A stretch of DNA of 36,835 nt, from positions 1 to 36,835 of the forward strand of contig QBZF01000006.1 of assembly GCA_003282425.1 (NCBI GenBank), written 5' to 3'. This DNA comes from Prochlorococcus sp. AG-335-A05. Lineage in GTDB: Bacteria > Cyanobacteriota > Cyanobacteriia > PCC-6307 > Cyanobiaceae. Made by a program: the position numbers and the translations under genes. The first letter of the stretch is position 1. The number at the start of each line of letters is the position of its first letter. This document shows, one piece after another, positions 17,663 through 28,259 of this stretch. The notes beneath the pieces were generated by a model. It saw nothing but the letters and a program-made list of their open reading frames with translations, was not told the DNA's origin and made no database searches.

Positions 17663-18978
17663 TTTAATGAATCTATCAAAGGCAAAAGTTTCCACTTTAG
17701 TTCTTCTGTTTCATTTTGAGGATCAGAATCACTAACTATTCCACAACCCGCAGATATATTAATTTTTTTGCCATTTACTATAAATGATCTTATCAGTATA
17801 TTGCTATCAAACTCTCCATTCCAGTCAACTTTGATGAAGGAACCACAGTAAGGACCCCTTGAGTATTTTTCTATTTCAAATAGCCTTTGACATGAACGTA
17901 ATTTTGGAGCTCCAGTTATTGAGCCTCCTGGCCAGCAAGCAATTAGTAAGTCAACCCAGCTTTTATTTTTTTTTAGTTTTCCTCTTATAACAGACGTAAG
18001 ATGATGAACTTTTAAGTAACTCTCAAGTTTTAATATTTCTGGAACTTCAACACTTCCTATTTCGCATACTTTGCTTAAATCATTTCTTATGAGGTCAACA
18101 ATCATAATATTTTCAGCTCTATCTTTTTCATTAGTTATCAAATCTATGGCATTTAAGGCGTCTTGATTTTCATCTTGGTGTCTTGATCTTGTGCCTTTGA
18201 TAGGTCTTGATTCTACATATCCTGTTTTGTCTATTTTCAAAAATCTTTCAGGTGAAGTTGACAACACTGCTTCATTGATTCCCTTTGAATGATTTATTAT
18301 TATTCCTCCAAAAGGAGCTTGCAATTTTCTTCTTATTGTTGAATATATGCTTAAAGAACTATATGTTTCTAAAGCTTTAACTTCACATTGAGTCGTTAGA
18401 TTTGCTTGAAAAATATCTCCTATAGAAATTAATTTTTTAACTTTTAAAATATTTTTTTGAAATTCGTTGGTTATTTTTTTTAAATTAATTTTTGAAAAAT
18501 CAAATTTCAGATTTCTTTTAATCGAATTTTTTTCTTTTTCAGCATTAATATTAAAAATTATTTTTTCAAATTTATTTAATTCAGAAGAACTAGTTCCCTC
18601 AAGAATAATTTCATTAGAAACTAGATTAAATTTTATAATCGGATCATATGATGCAATCCATAAAGTTGATATTTCATTATTCTTCCATGGATTCTTTGGC
18701 TCGATGTAAGCACTCGCCTCAAAGTTTAACCATCCCATCCAAAATCCTTTATCAATGTTTTTTAATTTAATAAATGGATTATTATCAATATCCAAATTAT
18801 TAATATCTCTAGAGCAAATAATTTCTTTTGGGTTGACTCCTAAAATAGACCATTCTCCATTATCTTTCCCATCACTATCTAACCAAGATAAGCCATGTTC
18901 TCCAAATTTTAATGCAAAATGATTAGCTATCAATTCTGGGTCAAGCCATTTAGATAATTTTTTTGTTTTAATTCTCAT
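17659..18978 (-). CDS. pabB: Aminodeoxychorismate synthase component I
   Basis: PabB aminates chorismate to 4-amino-4-deoxychorismate, using ammonia from a PabA-type glutaminase encoded elsewhere. It has 439 residues. The N-terminal half is poorly conserved, and the C-terminal chorismate-binding domain shows IGDIFQANLT (186-195), SPERFL, SRPIKGTRSR (257-266), NIMIVDLIRNDLSKV and GGSITGAPKL. The lysine in PIKGT (about K261) is the residue that separates PabB from anthranilate synthase TrpE, which has PIAGT. ATG 18978 lies inside the end of queC (11-bp overlap), and the TGA overlaps the pabC start. It is therefore part of a tight string queE-queC-pabB-pabC. Confidence 0.93.
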   Translation of the reverse strand: MRIKTKKLSKWLDPELIANHFALKFGEHGLSWLDSDGKDNGEWSILGVNPKEIICSRDINNLDIDNNPFIKLKNIDKGFWMGWLNFEASAYIEPKNPWKNNEISTLWIASYDPIIKFNLVSNEIILEGTSSSELNKFEKIIFNINAEKEKNSIKRNLKFDFSKINLKKITNEFQKNILKVKKLISIGDIFQANLTTQCEVKALETYSSLSIYSTIRRKLQAPFGGIIINHSKGINEAVLSTSPERFLKIDKTGYVESRPIKGTRSRHQDENQDALNAIDLITNEKDRAENIMIVDLIRNDLSKVCEIGSVEVPEILKLESYLKVHHLTSVIRGKLKKNKSWVDLLIACWPGGSITGAPKLRSCQRLFEIEKYSRGPYCGSFIKVDWNGEFDSNILIRSFIVNGKKINISAGCGIVSDSDPQNETEELKWKLLPLIDSLK

Positions 18979-19642
18979 TCTTTTTTATTTGCCATTTTTC
19001 TAAGGCTGTTTGTCTAATTCTGCAACTATCGCATTTTCCGCAGGGCTCTAAATCTCCTGAATAACAACTCCATGTTTTTTCTAGAGGAACATTATTGTCA
19101 AAAGCTAATTGAATAATATCTTCTTTATTTAAATCTATTAAGGGTGTCCAAAGTTTAATTGGATCTTTTTCTCTTCCACGTTTATTAGCAAGATTAGCTA
19201 GTTCTTGAAACTTTTGAATGTAATCAGGTCTGCAATCAGGATAACCAGAATAATCTAATGCATTAACTCCTAAGCCTATTAAATCAGCATTTATTGCTTC
19301 GGCATAACTTAACGCAACAGAAATAAAGATTGTATTTCTCCCAGGTACATAAGTGTTGGGTATTGTATTGTACTGTATACCATCAATAGGTAAATCTTTT
19401 TTTATATCCGTAAGAGATGACCCTCCCCACAAAGATAAGTCAAGTTTTACTATTTTGAACTCCTCTATTTCAAAATGCTTGGCTATTATTCTTGCGGAAT
19501 CTAATTCTTTTTTATGTCGTTGTCCGTAATCAAAAGATAAGCCAAATATTTTAGCTTTTGATGCTTTTGCTAATCCTGTAACCGTAGAAGAATCTAAGCC
19601 TCCTGATAATAATATTACAGCAGATTTATTGTTTAAATCCAT
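18968..19642 (-). CDS. queC: 7-cyano-7-deazaguanine (preQ0) synthase
   Basis: QueC uses ATP and ammonia to turn 7-carboxy-7-deazaguanine into preQ0, a precursor of the wobble nucleoside queuosine. It has 224 residues. The ATP-pyrophosphatase loop LLSGGLDSST is at residues 11-20, and the C-terminal zinc site has four cysteines at about 193, 201, 204 and 207 (CYSGDLEPCGKCDSC). ATG 19642 lies 5 bp after the queE stop, so substrate producer and consumer are adjacent and probably co-transcribed. pabB starts inside its last codons. The remaining steps (queD and later genes) are not in the window. Confidence 0.96.
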   Translation of the reverse strand: MDLNNKSAVILLSGGLDSSTVTGLAKASKAKIFGLSFDYGQRHKKELDSARIIAKHFEIEEFKIVKLDLSLWGGSSLTDIKKDLPIDGIQYNTIPNTYVPGRNTIFISVALSYAEAINADLIGLGVNALDYSGYPDCRPDYIQKFQELANLANKRGREKDPIKLWTPLIDLNKEDIIQLAFDNNVPLEKTWSCYSGDLEPCGKCDSCRIRQTALEKWQIKKNEN

Positions 19643-19647
19643 ATAAA

Positions 19648-20319
19648 TTATTTGATCTTTAAGTATTTATGTGTCTGAAGACTTAAGTTCCATTCAGGAT
19701 TATTTTTAACAAAATCTATTGTAAGTGAAAGCCCATTAACGTTTTCCCATGCGGGCTGTAAATAATATTTTTTATTTAGCTTATCAAAATCGCTTTTTGA
19801 TGATAGGTTCTTATATTTGTTCATTATTTCTTGCTTTATATTAATGGCAAAATCAATATCTTTTTGATCGTTGATAATTATTTTTAATTCATTACAATTT
19901 TTCAAAAAATAACTTCTGGGGGGGAAATGTCTTTTTGGAGATAAAGTAATCCAATCATAATTACCTGATATTTTGTTTACGCCACTTGTTTCAATATGAA
20001 TCTTGATTGGGCTTTGATTTTCTTCAGAAGTTTCTTTATTTATAGCTAAGCACAAATCATCTAAATTATGATGTAAAGGCTCACCACCAGTGATAACTAA
20101 AAAAGAAGCTCCTTTTTTTCGAGCCTTTTTTATTTCATCTATGATTTCTTTGATTGCTATTAAAGGGTATTTTTCCTTATTCCATGAATATTTAGTGTCG
20201 CACCATGAACATCCAACATTACATCCAGCTAGTCTTATAAAAAAAGCACTTTGGCCTGTGTGAAAACCCTCTCCTTGTAATGAATGAAATTTTTCTACCA
20301 ATGGTAAGTAATTTGTCAT
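19648..20319 (-). CDS. queE: 7-carboxy-7-deazaguanine synthase (radical SAM)
   Basis: QueE contracts 6-carboxy-tetrahydropterin to 7-carboxy-7-deazaguanine with a radical-SAM [4Fe-4S] cluster and Mg2+. From ATG 20319 it has 223 residues. FHSLQGEGFHTGQSAFF is the family N-terminus, the cluster motif CNVGCSWCDTKYSW has C33, C37 and C40, and the SAM-binding loop is ITGGEPLHH. The frame opens four codons earlier at a TTG, which I discount. It lies 27 bp downstream of pyrG and 5 bp upstream of queC. A run of seven C residues (coding strand) at 19918-19924 encodes the FPPR segment and leaves the frame intact. Confidence 0.95.
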   Translation of the reverse strand: MTNYLPLVEKFHSLQGEGFHTGQSAFFIRLAGCNVGCSWCDTKYSWNKEKYPLIAIKEIIDEIKKARKKGASFLVITGGEPLHHNLDDLCLAINKETSEENQSPIKIHIETSGVNKISGNYDWITLSPKRHFPPRSYFLKNCNELKIIINDQKDIDFAINIKQEIMNKYKNLSSKSDFDKLNKKYYLQPAWENVNGLSLTIDFVKNNPEWNLSLQTHKYLKIK

Positions 20320-20346
20320 TATTTCATTCAAGAAAACTAAATAATA

Positions 20347-21966
<1,620 letters not shown>

Positions 21967-22031
21967 TTAATTAAGCACAACCTCCCTATATTTTATTTAA
22001 ACAAAAAATTTATTGCTCATCCACAAATAGT

Positions 22032-23828
22032 TTATTCATCAATTGTTATTTCAATATCTAATTCTTTTAATTGGGATTTGGAGACATTTGAAGGTGCATT
22101 TGTCAGAAGACAATTTGCTTGTTGATTTTTTGGAAAAGCAATTGTTTCTCTTATTGAATTTTCTCCCAAAATTAGCATTGATATTCTATCTACCCCAAAT
22201 GCTATTCCCCCATGAGGCGGAGCACCCATTTCGAGAGCTTCAATTAAAAAACCAAATTTTTCATCAATTTGATTATCTGTTAATCCAACCGTTCTTAGAA
22301 CTTTTCTTTGCATTTCGGCTTGATGGATACGCAGAGAACCACCTCCTAATTCTAATCCATTTAGCACTAAGTCATATGCATGTGCTGTGGAGTTCTCTAT
22401 TTTTTCTTTAAATTCTGTTGAATCATCAATCTTAATATTTTTTGGAGAACAAAAAGGATGGTGTAAAGCTTCATATCTTTTTTCTTCTTCATTCATCTCA
22501 AACATAGGAAAATCTGTGACCCACAAAAAGTTCCATTTATCTTTTTCTACTAATTTTAAATCTTTTGCAATATATTGCCTGACTCTATCTAATGATTGAT
22601 TTACAATTTGCGTATTTCCTGCTCCCAAAAGAATTAAGTCACCATCTTTTGCTCCTGTTATTTTTAAAATATTAGAAATATGACCTTTATTTAAATTATT
22701 TTTTATTGCCCCAATTGTTTCAAGTTCATCTCCTTTAACTCTAATAAATGCTAAACCTCCAGCTCCTGCATCTTGGGCAACTTTAAAAATATCTCCTCCA
22801 GGTTTAATGCGAACGTTACTAATAGTTGTGTTGCCATCTTTAATAGTTATGGATTTTATTGCTCCGCCCATTTGTATTGCTTTGGTAAAAATGTTAAAAC
22901 CAATGTTGCCAAGTATCTCTCCTAAATTTTTTAGTAACATTCCATATCTTGTGTCTGGTCTGTCTGTGCCATAGTTGTCCATGGCTTCTTGCCAAGTTAT
23001 TCTTGGAAACTCTTCATTGAAGTTTATATTTAGTACATTTTTCCATATATTTTTTATTAATTTTTCATTAAAAGAAATGATTTCTTCTTCACTTACAAAA
23101 CTCATTTCAATATCAAGCTGAGTAAATTCTGGTTGTCTATCAGCTCTTAGGTCTTCATCACGGAAACATTTTGCGATTTGATAGTACTTGTCTAACCCTC
23201 CTACCATTAAAAGTTGTTTAAATAATTGTGGAGATTGTGGTAAAGCAAAAAAATCACCGTTTGAAAGTCTAGCTGGAACTAAAAAATCTCTAGCTCCTTC
23301 TGGAGTCGATTTTGTCAGTAATGGTGTTTCAACCTCTGTAAATCCAGAATTATCAAGATACTCTCTTACTGCTTTAATAATCTTATGTCTAGTCTTTAAA
23401 TTCTTGAGTAATTTTCCTCTTCTTAGATCTAAATATCTATATTTCAGCCTAAGCTCTTCTTTTGTATTTTCATAATCATGAACTGAGACAGGAAATGGTA
23501 AATTATTTTTAATTGGGTTGAGAATTTGTAGATCTTTAACTTTTAGTTCTAATTCTCCAGTAACAATATTTTTATTTATTGAATCCTTTGGTCTTTCATT
23601 AACAATTCCATTAACCATTATCACAGTTTCATTTCTTAGAATCTCAGCCTTTTTAAAAAGAGTATCACCATCTTCAGGATTAATAGTAATTTGCATAAAT
23701 CCACTATGATCACGCAAATCTATAAAAATTACTCCACCATGATCTCTTCTTCGATCTACCCATCCACATAAATTAACTACATTCCCAATATCTGATTTAT
23801 TGAGTTTTTCACAAATTTTGTTTCGCAT
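22032..23828 (-). CDS. aspS: Aspartyl-tRNA synthetase
   Basis: This class II synthetase charges tRNA-Asp and, in organisms without AsnRS, often also tRNA-Asn. It has 598 residues, the bacterial length, which includes the GAD insertion domain. Visible parts are the N-terminal anticodon-binding OB fold ([20 protein letters not shown]), motif 1 region [19 protein letters not shown], motif 2 [18 protein letters not shown] and motif 3 [15 protein letters not shown]. Whether it is discriminating cannot be told from the window. ATG 23828 lies 58 bp after gcvT on the same strand, and pyrG follows after 74 bp. Confidence 0.97.
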   Translation of the reverse strand: MRNKICEKLNKSDIGNVVNLCGWVDRRRDHGGVIFIDLRDHSGFMQITINPEDGDTLFKKAEILRNETVIMVNGIVNERPKDSINKNIVTGELELKVKDLQILNPIKNNLPFPVSVHDYENTKEELRLKYRYLDLRRGKLLKNLKTRHKIIKAVREYLDNSGFTEVETPLLTKSTPEGARDFLVPARLSNGDFFALPQSPQLFKQLLMVGGLDKYYQIAKCFRDEDLRADRQPEFTQLDIEMSFVSEEEIISFNEKLIKNIWKNVLNINFNEEFPRITWQEAMDNYGTDRPDTRYGMLLKNLGEILGNIGFNIFTKAIQMGGAIKSITIKDGNTTISNVRIKPGGDIFKVAQDAGAGGLAFIRVKGDELETIGAIKNNLNKGHISNILKITGAKDGDLILLGAGNTQIVNQSLDRVRQYIAKDLKLVEKDKWNFLWVTDFPMFEMNEEEKRYEALHHPFCSPKNIKIDDSTEFKEKIENSTAHAYDLVLNGLELGGGSLRIHQAEMQRKVLRTVGLTDNQIDEKFGFLIEALEMGAPPHGGIAFGVDRISMLILGENSIRETIAFPKNQQANCLLTNAPSNVSKSQLKELDIEITIDE

Positions 23829-23886
23829 CTAGAAATGACTTATTGAGCAATAATTTATAATGATAATTCTTAAAGGGTAAATTTAG

Positions 23887-24999
23887 TTAAATATCTTTTT
23901 TATAAAAAGCTCTTTTCGTTATTGTCCCCTTGAATGTTTTACCTCTGATTAAAATTTCAACAACATTATCTAAAGTAGCGTAAGAATTTTGAATATAAGC
24001 AAAAGCTATTGCCTTTTGCATAGTAGGGGACCAACTACCGCTGGTTATAGTTCCAATATTTTCTCCATTTTTAAATACTTTGCATCCTTTTCGCCCAATA
24101 GCTTTACCCTCAATAGTTAGGCCAACTAACTTTTTTTTAATACCGAATCTTGATTGTCTTTCAAGAAAATCTCTCCCAAAAAATTCATGATTATTTTCTA
24201 AATGTACTAACCAACCTAATCCTGCTTCATATGGTGTAGTTGTTTCATCTAAATCTTGTCCATATAAGTGCATTCCAGCTTCAAGTCTTAAGGTATCTCT
24301 AGCACCTAATCCACAAGGCTCAATATTTTTTGAAACTAAGTAATCCCATAAATTTATTGCTGCTTTTGCGGATAATAGGATTTCTAAACCGTTTTCGCCT
24401 GTATAGCCCGTTTTCGAAAAGAATATCTTTTCTTCAGTTGAAATATGTTTAAAAATTTTATATTCACAACCAAAGTAAGGGATATATGAAATACATGATT
24501 CAATCCACTCTTCGAATAATTTAAAGGAATTTTTGCCCTGTAGTGCAAAGAGGACCTTATCTTTTTTAGCGTTTGATATACAAACATTGTTGGTATTTAA
24601 ATTATTTTTAAGCCAAGAAAAATCAATTTGGTATCTGCTTGCATTTACTATTAAAAAAATTTCTGATATATCACTTTCTTGTTGACCAAGGTCATAAATG
24701 ATTAGGTCATCTATTATTCCTCCCGTTTCATTAAGCATTAATGTATAAAGCCCTTGTCCTTCTGAAAAGGAGTATAAATTAGTGGGAAAAAATTTTTGAA
24801 TATATTCTTTAGGATTAATTCCTCTTAGAGAAATTACACCCATATGGGAAATATCAAAGAATCCTGCTGATTTTCTTACTGATTCATGTTCATTTATTAA
24901 TCCCGAAAAGGATATGGGCATTTCCCATCCTGCAAAATTAACTAACTTTGCATTTGACTTAATATATTTTGAATGTAGTGGACTTTTAAGCAAAGCCAT
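23887..24999 (-). CDS. gcvT: Glycine cleavage system T protein (aminomethyltransferase)
   Basis: GcvT transfers the aminomethyl carbon from the H protein to tetrahydrofolate, releasing ammonia and making 5,10-methylene-THF. It has 370 residues, typical length. Motifs are [12 protein letters not shown] near the N-terminus, [25 protein letters not shown] (with the conserved Asp/Arg region) and [10 protein letters not shown]. The C-terminal barrel ends with [12 protein letters not shown] and [13 protein letters not shown] 24999 lies 50 bp downstream of speB. The H and P proteins (gcvH, gcvP) are not in this window. In photosynthetic cells the system handles photorespiratory glycine. Confidence 0.96.
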   Translation of the reverse strand: MALLKSPLHSKYIKSNAKLVNFAGWEMPISFSGLINEHESVRKSAGFFDISHMGVISLRGINPKEYIQKFFPTNLYSFSEGQGLYTLMLNETGGIIDDLIIYDLGQQESDISEIFLIVNASRYQIDFSWLKNNLNTNNVCISNAKKDKVLFALQGKNSFKLFEEWIESCISYIPYFGCEYKIFKHISTEEKIFFSKTGYTGENGLEILLSAKAAINLWDYLVSKNIEPCGLGARDTLRLEAGMHLYGQDLDETTTPYEAGLGWLVHLENNHEFFGRDFLERQSRFGIKKKLVGLTIEGKAIGRKGCKVFKNGENIGTITSGSWSPTMQKAIAFAYIQNSYATLDNVVEILIRGKTFKGTITKRAFYKKDI

Positions 25000-25049
25000 G
25001 AAATATTTAATGAGTTATTTAGTTTTTTATACTCTAGTTTAGAAATTTT

Positions 25050-25934
25050 TTATTGCATATTTTTTAATGACATAATTAAGCTTCTCAGTACTTTTGCGGC
25101 AACTACACTACTCACTCCGCTACCATCAATTTCTGGAGATAATTCCACAATATCTGAAGCGACAATTCTAAAGTCTTTTAAAGTTTCAAGAATAACTTCA
25201 AAGTCACTCCAAAAAAAACCTCCTGGTTCTGGAGTTCCCGTACCAGGTAATAAACTTGGATCAAACCAATCCAAATCTATTGTTAAATATATTGGAGAAT
25301 TAGAGTAAGGAAGAAGAGCTTTTTTAAATTCTTGAGCATTTCCTCCTGGCAAGAATTTTACTAATTGATTTTGTTGACTCATAAATTTAAACTCTTCTTT
25401 GGTGCCACTTCTTATTCCGACTTGCAAAATCTTTTTTTCAGGTAAAACATCTAAGCATCTTCGCATTGCACAGGCATGACTATGTTCATTCCCCATATAT
25501 GAGGTTCTTAAATCTGCATGAGCATCTAGTTGAATTAAAATCAAATCTGGATATTTATTTACTAACGCCTCAATAGCACCACTAGTAATAGAGTGCTCCC
25601 CTCCAAGCATAATGGGAGTAAGCTTGCTTCTCATAATGAAATCTGTTGCTGATTTAACTGATTTAATTACAGACTTTGAGTCATTTTTATCTATTTCTAG
25701 TGAACCAAAATCAACATATTTGAAATCGTCTAAATCTTTGCCTAATCTTGGACAAAATGTTTCTAAGCATGTGCTTACTAGCCTTATGGCATTTGGACCA
25801 AATCTAGTCCCTGACTTGTAAGAGCATGTACCATCATAATTAACTCCAAATATTCCAATTGAACAATCATCCGGATTTCTATTAGCCCCCATAAAAATTG
25901 CACTTTCGTTATCAAATAAATTGTTATTGATCAT
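25050..25934 (-). CDS. speB: Agmatinase / ureohydrolase family
   Basis: SpeB hydrolyses agmatine to putrescine and urea. It has 294 residues. All the binuclear manganese ligands of the ureohydrolase family are present: H114 (GGEHS), D137, H139 and D141 (LDAHADLR), and D220 and D222 (IDLDWFDP). ELSPEIDGSG follows near the C-terminus. Arginase or guanidinobutyrase would share these residues. Agmatinase is preferred because speE, which uses putrescine, ends 5 bp upstream on the same strand. No arginine decarboxylase gene (speA) is in the window. Urea released here could supply nitrogen if a urease is present elsewhere. Confidence 0.88.
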   Translation of the reverse strand: MINNNLFDNESAIFMGANRNPDDCSIGIFGVNYDGTCSYKSGTRFGPNAIRLVSTCLETFCPRLGKDLDDFKYVDFGSLEIDKNDSKSVIKSVKSATDFIMRSKLTPIMLGGEHSITSGAIEALVNKYPDLILIQLDAHADLRTSYMGNEHSHACAMRRCLDVLPEKKILQVGIRSGTKEEFKFMSQQNQLVKFLPGGNAQEFKKALLPYSNSPIYLTIDLDWFDPSLLPGTGTPEPGGFFWSDFEVILETLKDFRIVASDIVELSPEIDGSGVSSVVAAKVLRSLIMSLKNMQ

Positions 25935-25939
25935 TTTTA

Positions 25940-26788
25940 CTAATAGAGTTCTTTTACAATTTTATTTGGCATCATTTTAAATGCAGCATTTTGAAAATTT
26001 AAATTCCAAACATCACAATCCCTCTCTATTTTCATGACTTCTTTATAATCGACTTTTGATAAATTTAATTCTTCTTCTGAAGCGAATGTCCAACTCCAAA
26101 TACCACTTGGATATATGGGTACAAATGAATACATAGTTTCAGATAATTTGAATATTTTATTGAGTGATTTCAAAATATTTATATGAATATTTTGGAATGA
26201 CTCAGGCGATTCACTTTGAGTCGCTAATATTCCCTTTTTCGTAAGTATTCTTTTACATTCCGCATAAAAAGAATCTGTAAATAATAAATTAGAAAATACT
26301 GATGGATCTGAACAATCTATAAAAATAACATCATAAAAATTATCTTTACTTTTTTTTACCCATTTAACTCCATCATCAATATGTATAGTTAATCTTTTAT
26401 CACTCCACGCTTCACCTCCAATTTCTTGTAAAAATGTTTTAGATACTTTTATGACTTCTTCATCAATTTCTACCAAATCAATTTTTGCAACTTTAGAGTA
26501 TTTTAAGCATTCTCTTGCAGTTCCACCATCACCCCCTCCAATAATCAGAATGTTAGATTTCTTATCAATGCTACTTAACGCTGGATGAACAAGACATTCA
26601 TGATAATATTTTTCGTCTCTCAATGACGTCATCCAACATCCGTCTAACATTAAAGCTTTACCATAAAAATCAGTCTCTATAATAAGAATTTCTTGATATT
26701 TAGAATTTTTTTTAAGTAATACTTTCCCATTTAGCCCAAATCTTGAGCCTTTGTGGTATTCATCTATCCAAATTGGCATATCTTTCAT
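25940..26788 (-). CDS. speE: Spermidine synthase (polyamine aminopropyltransferase)
   Basis: SpeE transfers an aminopropyl group from decarboxylated SAM to putrescine. It has 282 residues. The N-terminal strand domain has MPIWIDEYHKGSRFGL, the Rossmann core has IIGGGDGGTARE (82-93) and VEIDE, and the catalytic Asp lies in IDCSDP (157-162). After DCSDP the usual G-P-x-E is replaced by V-F-S-N (164-167), a departure discussed separately. ATG 26788 overlaps the mazG TGA as ATGA, so I keep this start and not the Met three codons later. speB follows after 5 bp. Polyamine identity (spermidine versus another) is not decidable from sequence. Confidence 0.9.
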   Translation of the reverse strand: MKDMPIWIDEYHKGSRFGLNGKVLLKKNSKYQEILIIETDFYGKALMLDGCWMTSLRDEKYYHECLVHPALSSIDKKSNILIIGGGDGGTARECLKYSKVAKIDLVEIDEEVIKVSKTFLQEIGGEAWSDKRLTIHIDDGVKWVKKSKDNFYDVIFIDCSDPSVFSNLLFTDSFYAECKRILTKKGILATQSESPESFQNIHINILKSLNKIFKLSETMYSFVPIYPSGIWSWTFASEEELNLSKVDYKEVMKIERDCDVWNLNFQNAAFKMMPNKIVKELY

Positions 26789-27639
26789 TTTTTTTTCAAT
26801 TTTTCTCTCATCAGTGTTTTTTTAGCAAGATCCCAAAGCCGCTGAAATTCTTTTGGGTTTTGTTTTTTAATATTATCTCCTACCTGATCTTCAATAATTG
26901 CAAATCTGTCTAAAAATTTTTTATTAGTTTTTTGAAGAGATGATTCTGGATTTATTTTTAGAAAGTTTGAAAGACTTATCAAAGTAAAGTAAACATCTCC
27001 AAATTCATCTTTTATATCATGTGCCTTTTTGCTTTTTATTGCCTCTTTTAATTCGCATAATTCTTCATCTAATTTATCAAAAATCTTTTTACTACTTTCC
27101 CACTTAAAACCGTATTCTTTAACAGTATTGGTAATCTGGTTTGATCCTATAGTTGCGGGTAAACTTTTTATTTTTGAATTTAATTGTCTACTAATTGATG
27201 ATTTTTTATAAAACCTCTTATTTTCTGAATTTTTAATATTTCCCCAAATTTCTTGTGACTTTTTTAAAGATACTTTTTCTTTTTTTTTGAAAATATACGG
27301 ATGTCTACTAATAATTTTTTTATTTAAATTCTCAATAACATCTTTTAATTCAAATTGTTTTTCTTCAAAGCCAATTTCGGCATGAAGCATTATTTGTAAT
27401 AAGAGATCTCCTAATTCTTCACAAATATTATTCGCGTTTTTTTCATATATTGCATCAATAAATTCACTACTTTCTTCATTTAAAAATGGGATCAAAGATT
27501 TATGTGACTGTATTTTTTGCCATGGGCAGCCCCAAGTTTTATCTTTTAAATATTTAATATTTGATATTAAAATCTTGAAACTCTCTAAAGTATTCAGATC
27601 ACTATCTTTCTGATTGTTATATCCATTGTTTAAGTTCAT
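26785..27639 (-). CDS. mazG: Nucleoside triphosphate pyrophosphohydrolase MazG
   Basis: MazG cleaves NTPs or dNTPs, including damaged or non-canonical ones, to monophosphates and pyrophosphate. The 284-residue protein has two all-alpha MazG domains. Each has an acidic EExxE helix and a following ExxD helix: EESSEFIDA with CEELGDLLLQ in the N-terminal half, and DEELCELKEA with DEFGDVYFTL in the C-terminal half. This is the two-domain housekeeping form, not the short single-domain mazG of cyanophages. ATG 27639 is the first gene of the long minus-strand run and is divergent from the tRNA-Val. Its stop overlaps the speE start. The C-terminal catalytic site looks complete. Confidence 0.93.
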   Translation of the reverse strand: MNLNNGYNNQKDSDLNTLESFKILISNIKYLKDKTWGCPWQKIQSHKSLIPFLNEESSEFIDAIYEKNANNICEELGDLLLQIMLHAEIGFEEKQFELKDVIENLNKKIISRHPYIFKKKEKVSLKKSQEIWGNIKNSENKRFYKKSSISRQLNSKIKSLPATIGSNQITNTVKEYGFKWESSKKIFDKLDEELCELKEAIKSKKAHDIKDEFGDVYFTLISLSNFLKINPESSLQKTNKKFLDRFAIIEDQVGDNIKKQNPKEFQRLWDLAKKTLMREKLKKK

Positions 27640-27720
27640 AAAACTATATCTTATTTATTCAATTTTGCCTTAATCATGAAATATTTAAATACTTAGTGTA
27701 AAATTTTAAACTTCATCTAC

Positions 27721-27726
27721 TAGAAT
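27721..27726 (+). promoter_or_regulatory. Possible -10 element of the tRNA-Val transcript
   Basis: TAGAAT begins 17 bases before the tRNA 5' end, at a distance fitting a -10 box with a short processed leader. There is no convincing -35 at the right spacing, so this is weak. Confidence 0.25.
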
Positions 27727-27737
27727 GAATCATTATA

Positions 27738-27809
<72 letters not shown>

Positions 27810-27825
27810 TTTTCTTTTTATAACA

Positions 27826-28167
27826 ATGACTGAGATCGTTAATCTTTCAATCAGTCAAACTGCAGCATCAGAGCTTTCAAGGCAAGCATCCTTTGGTGGA
27901 TCGCCGGGTCAAATGTTTATTGACTTAATCAAAGATAATACAGGCTCAGAGGGATGGATGCATATTAAATTAAAACCAGGTACATGTAATGGATCTCCAA
28001 TATCCAGAACTGAAGGCATAACTTTATATGCTGATACTAAAAAGTTTGCTTTTTTAAAAGATTTAAAACTTGATTATTACAGTGATTTAAGTGGCGGAGG
28101 TTTTCTTATCTCAACCCCTAAAAATGCCAAAAGGTGTGCTTGCGGTTCTGGTTTTAAACTCTTGTAG
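27826..28167 (+). CDS. HesB/IscA-like A-type iron-sulfur carrier family protein
   Basis: This 113-residue protein has the A-type carrier fold. Its three cysteines sit at the expected places: C54 in LKPGTCNGSP, and C104 and C106 in the C-terminal CACGSGF, which matches the family's CGCGxSF. Such proteins carry or deliver Fe-S clusters or iron. The N-terminal half (ASFGGSPGQMFI) is unusual for IscA, and the first cysteine is in GTCNG rather than the standard GGCSG, so it is a divergent member and its client is unknown. ATG 27826 lies 16 bp after tRNA-Val. valS starts 92 bp downstream on the same strand. Confidence 0.78.
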   Translation: MTEIVNLSISQTAASELSRQASFGGSPGQMFIDLIKDNTGSEGWMHIKLKPGTCNGSPISRTEGITLYADTKKFAFLKDLKLDYYSDLSGGGFLISTPKNAKRCACGSGFKLL

Positions 28168-28259
28168 TTTTAAATATATTTTGCAAACTGATATTTTTTT
28201 AAATTATTTGCTTCTATCAATATAAAATAAGTAAAAAGCTAATGAAATAACTATTGCAA

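Noticed and set aside
22043-22411. 122-codon open frame antisense to aspS
   Set aside because: Opposite the conserved motif 3 region of AspRS, with a Leu/Phe/His-rich translation and no family signature.
26785-27639. Cyanophage-type mazG suggesting prophage remnants
   Set aside because: The protein has two MazG domains and sits in a core gene string; the phage form is a short single domain and no other phage gene is nearby.
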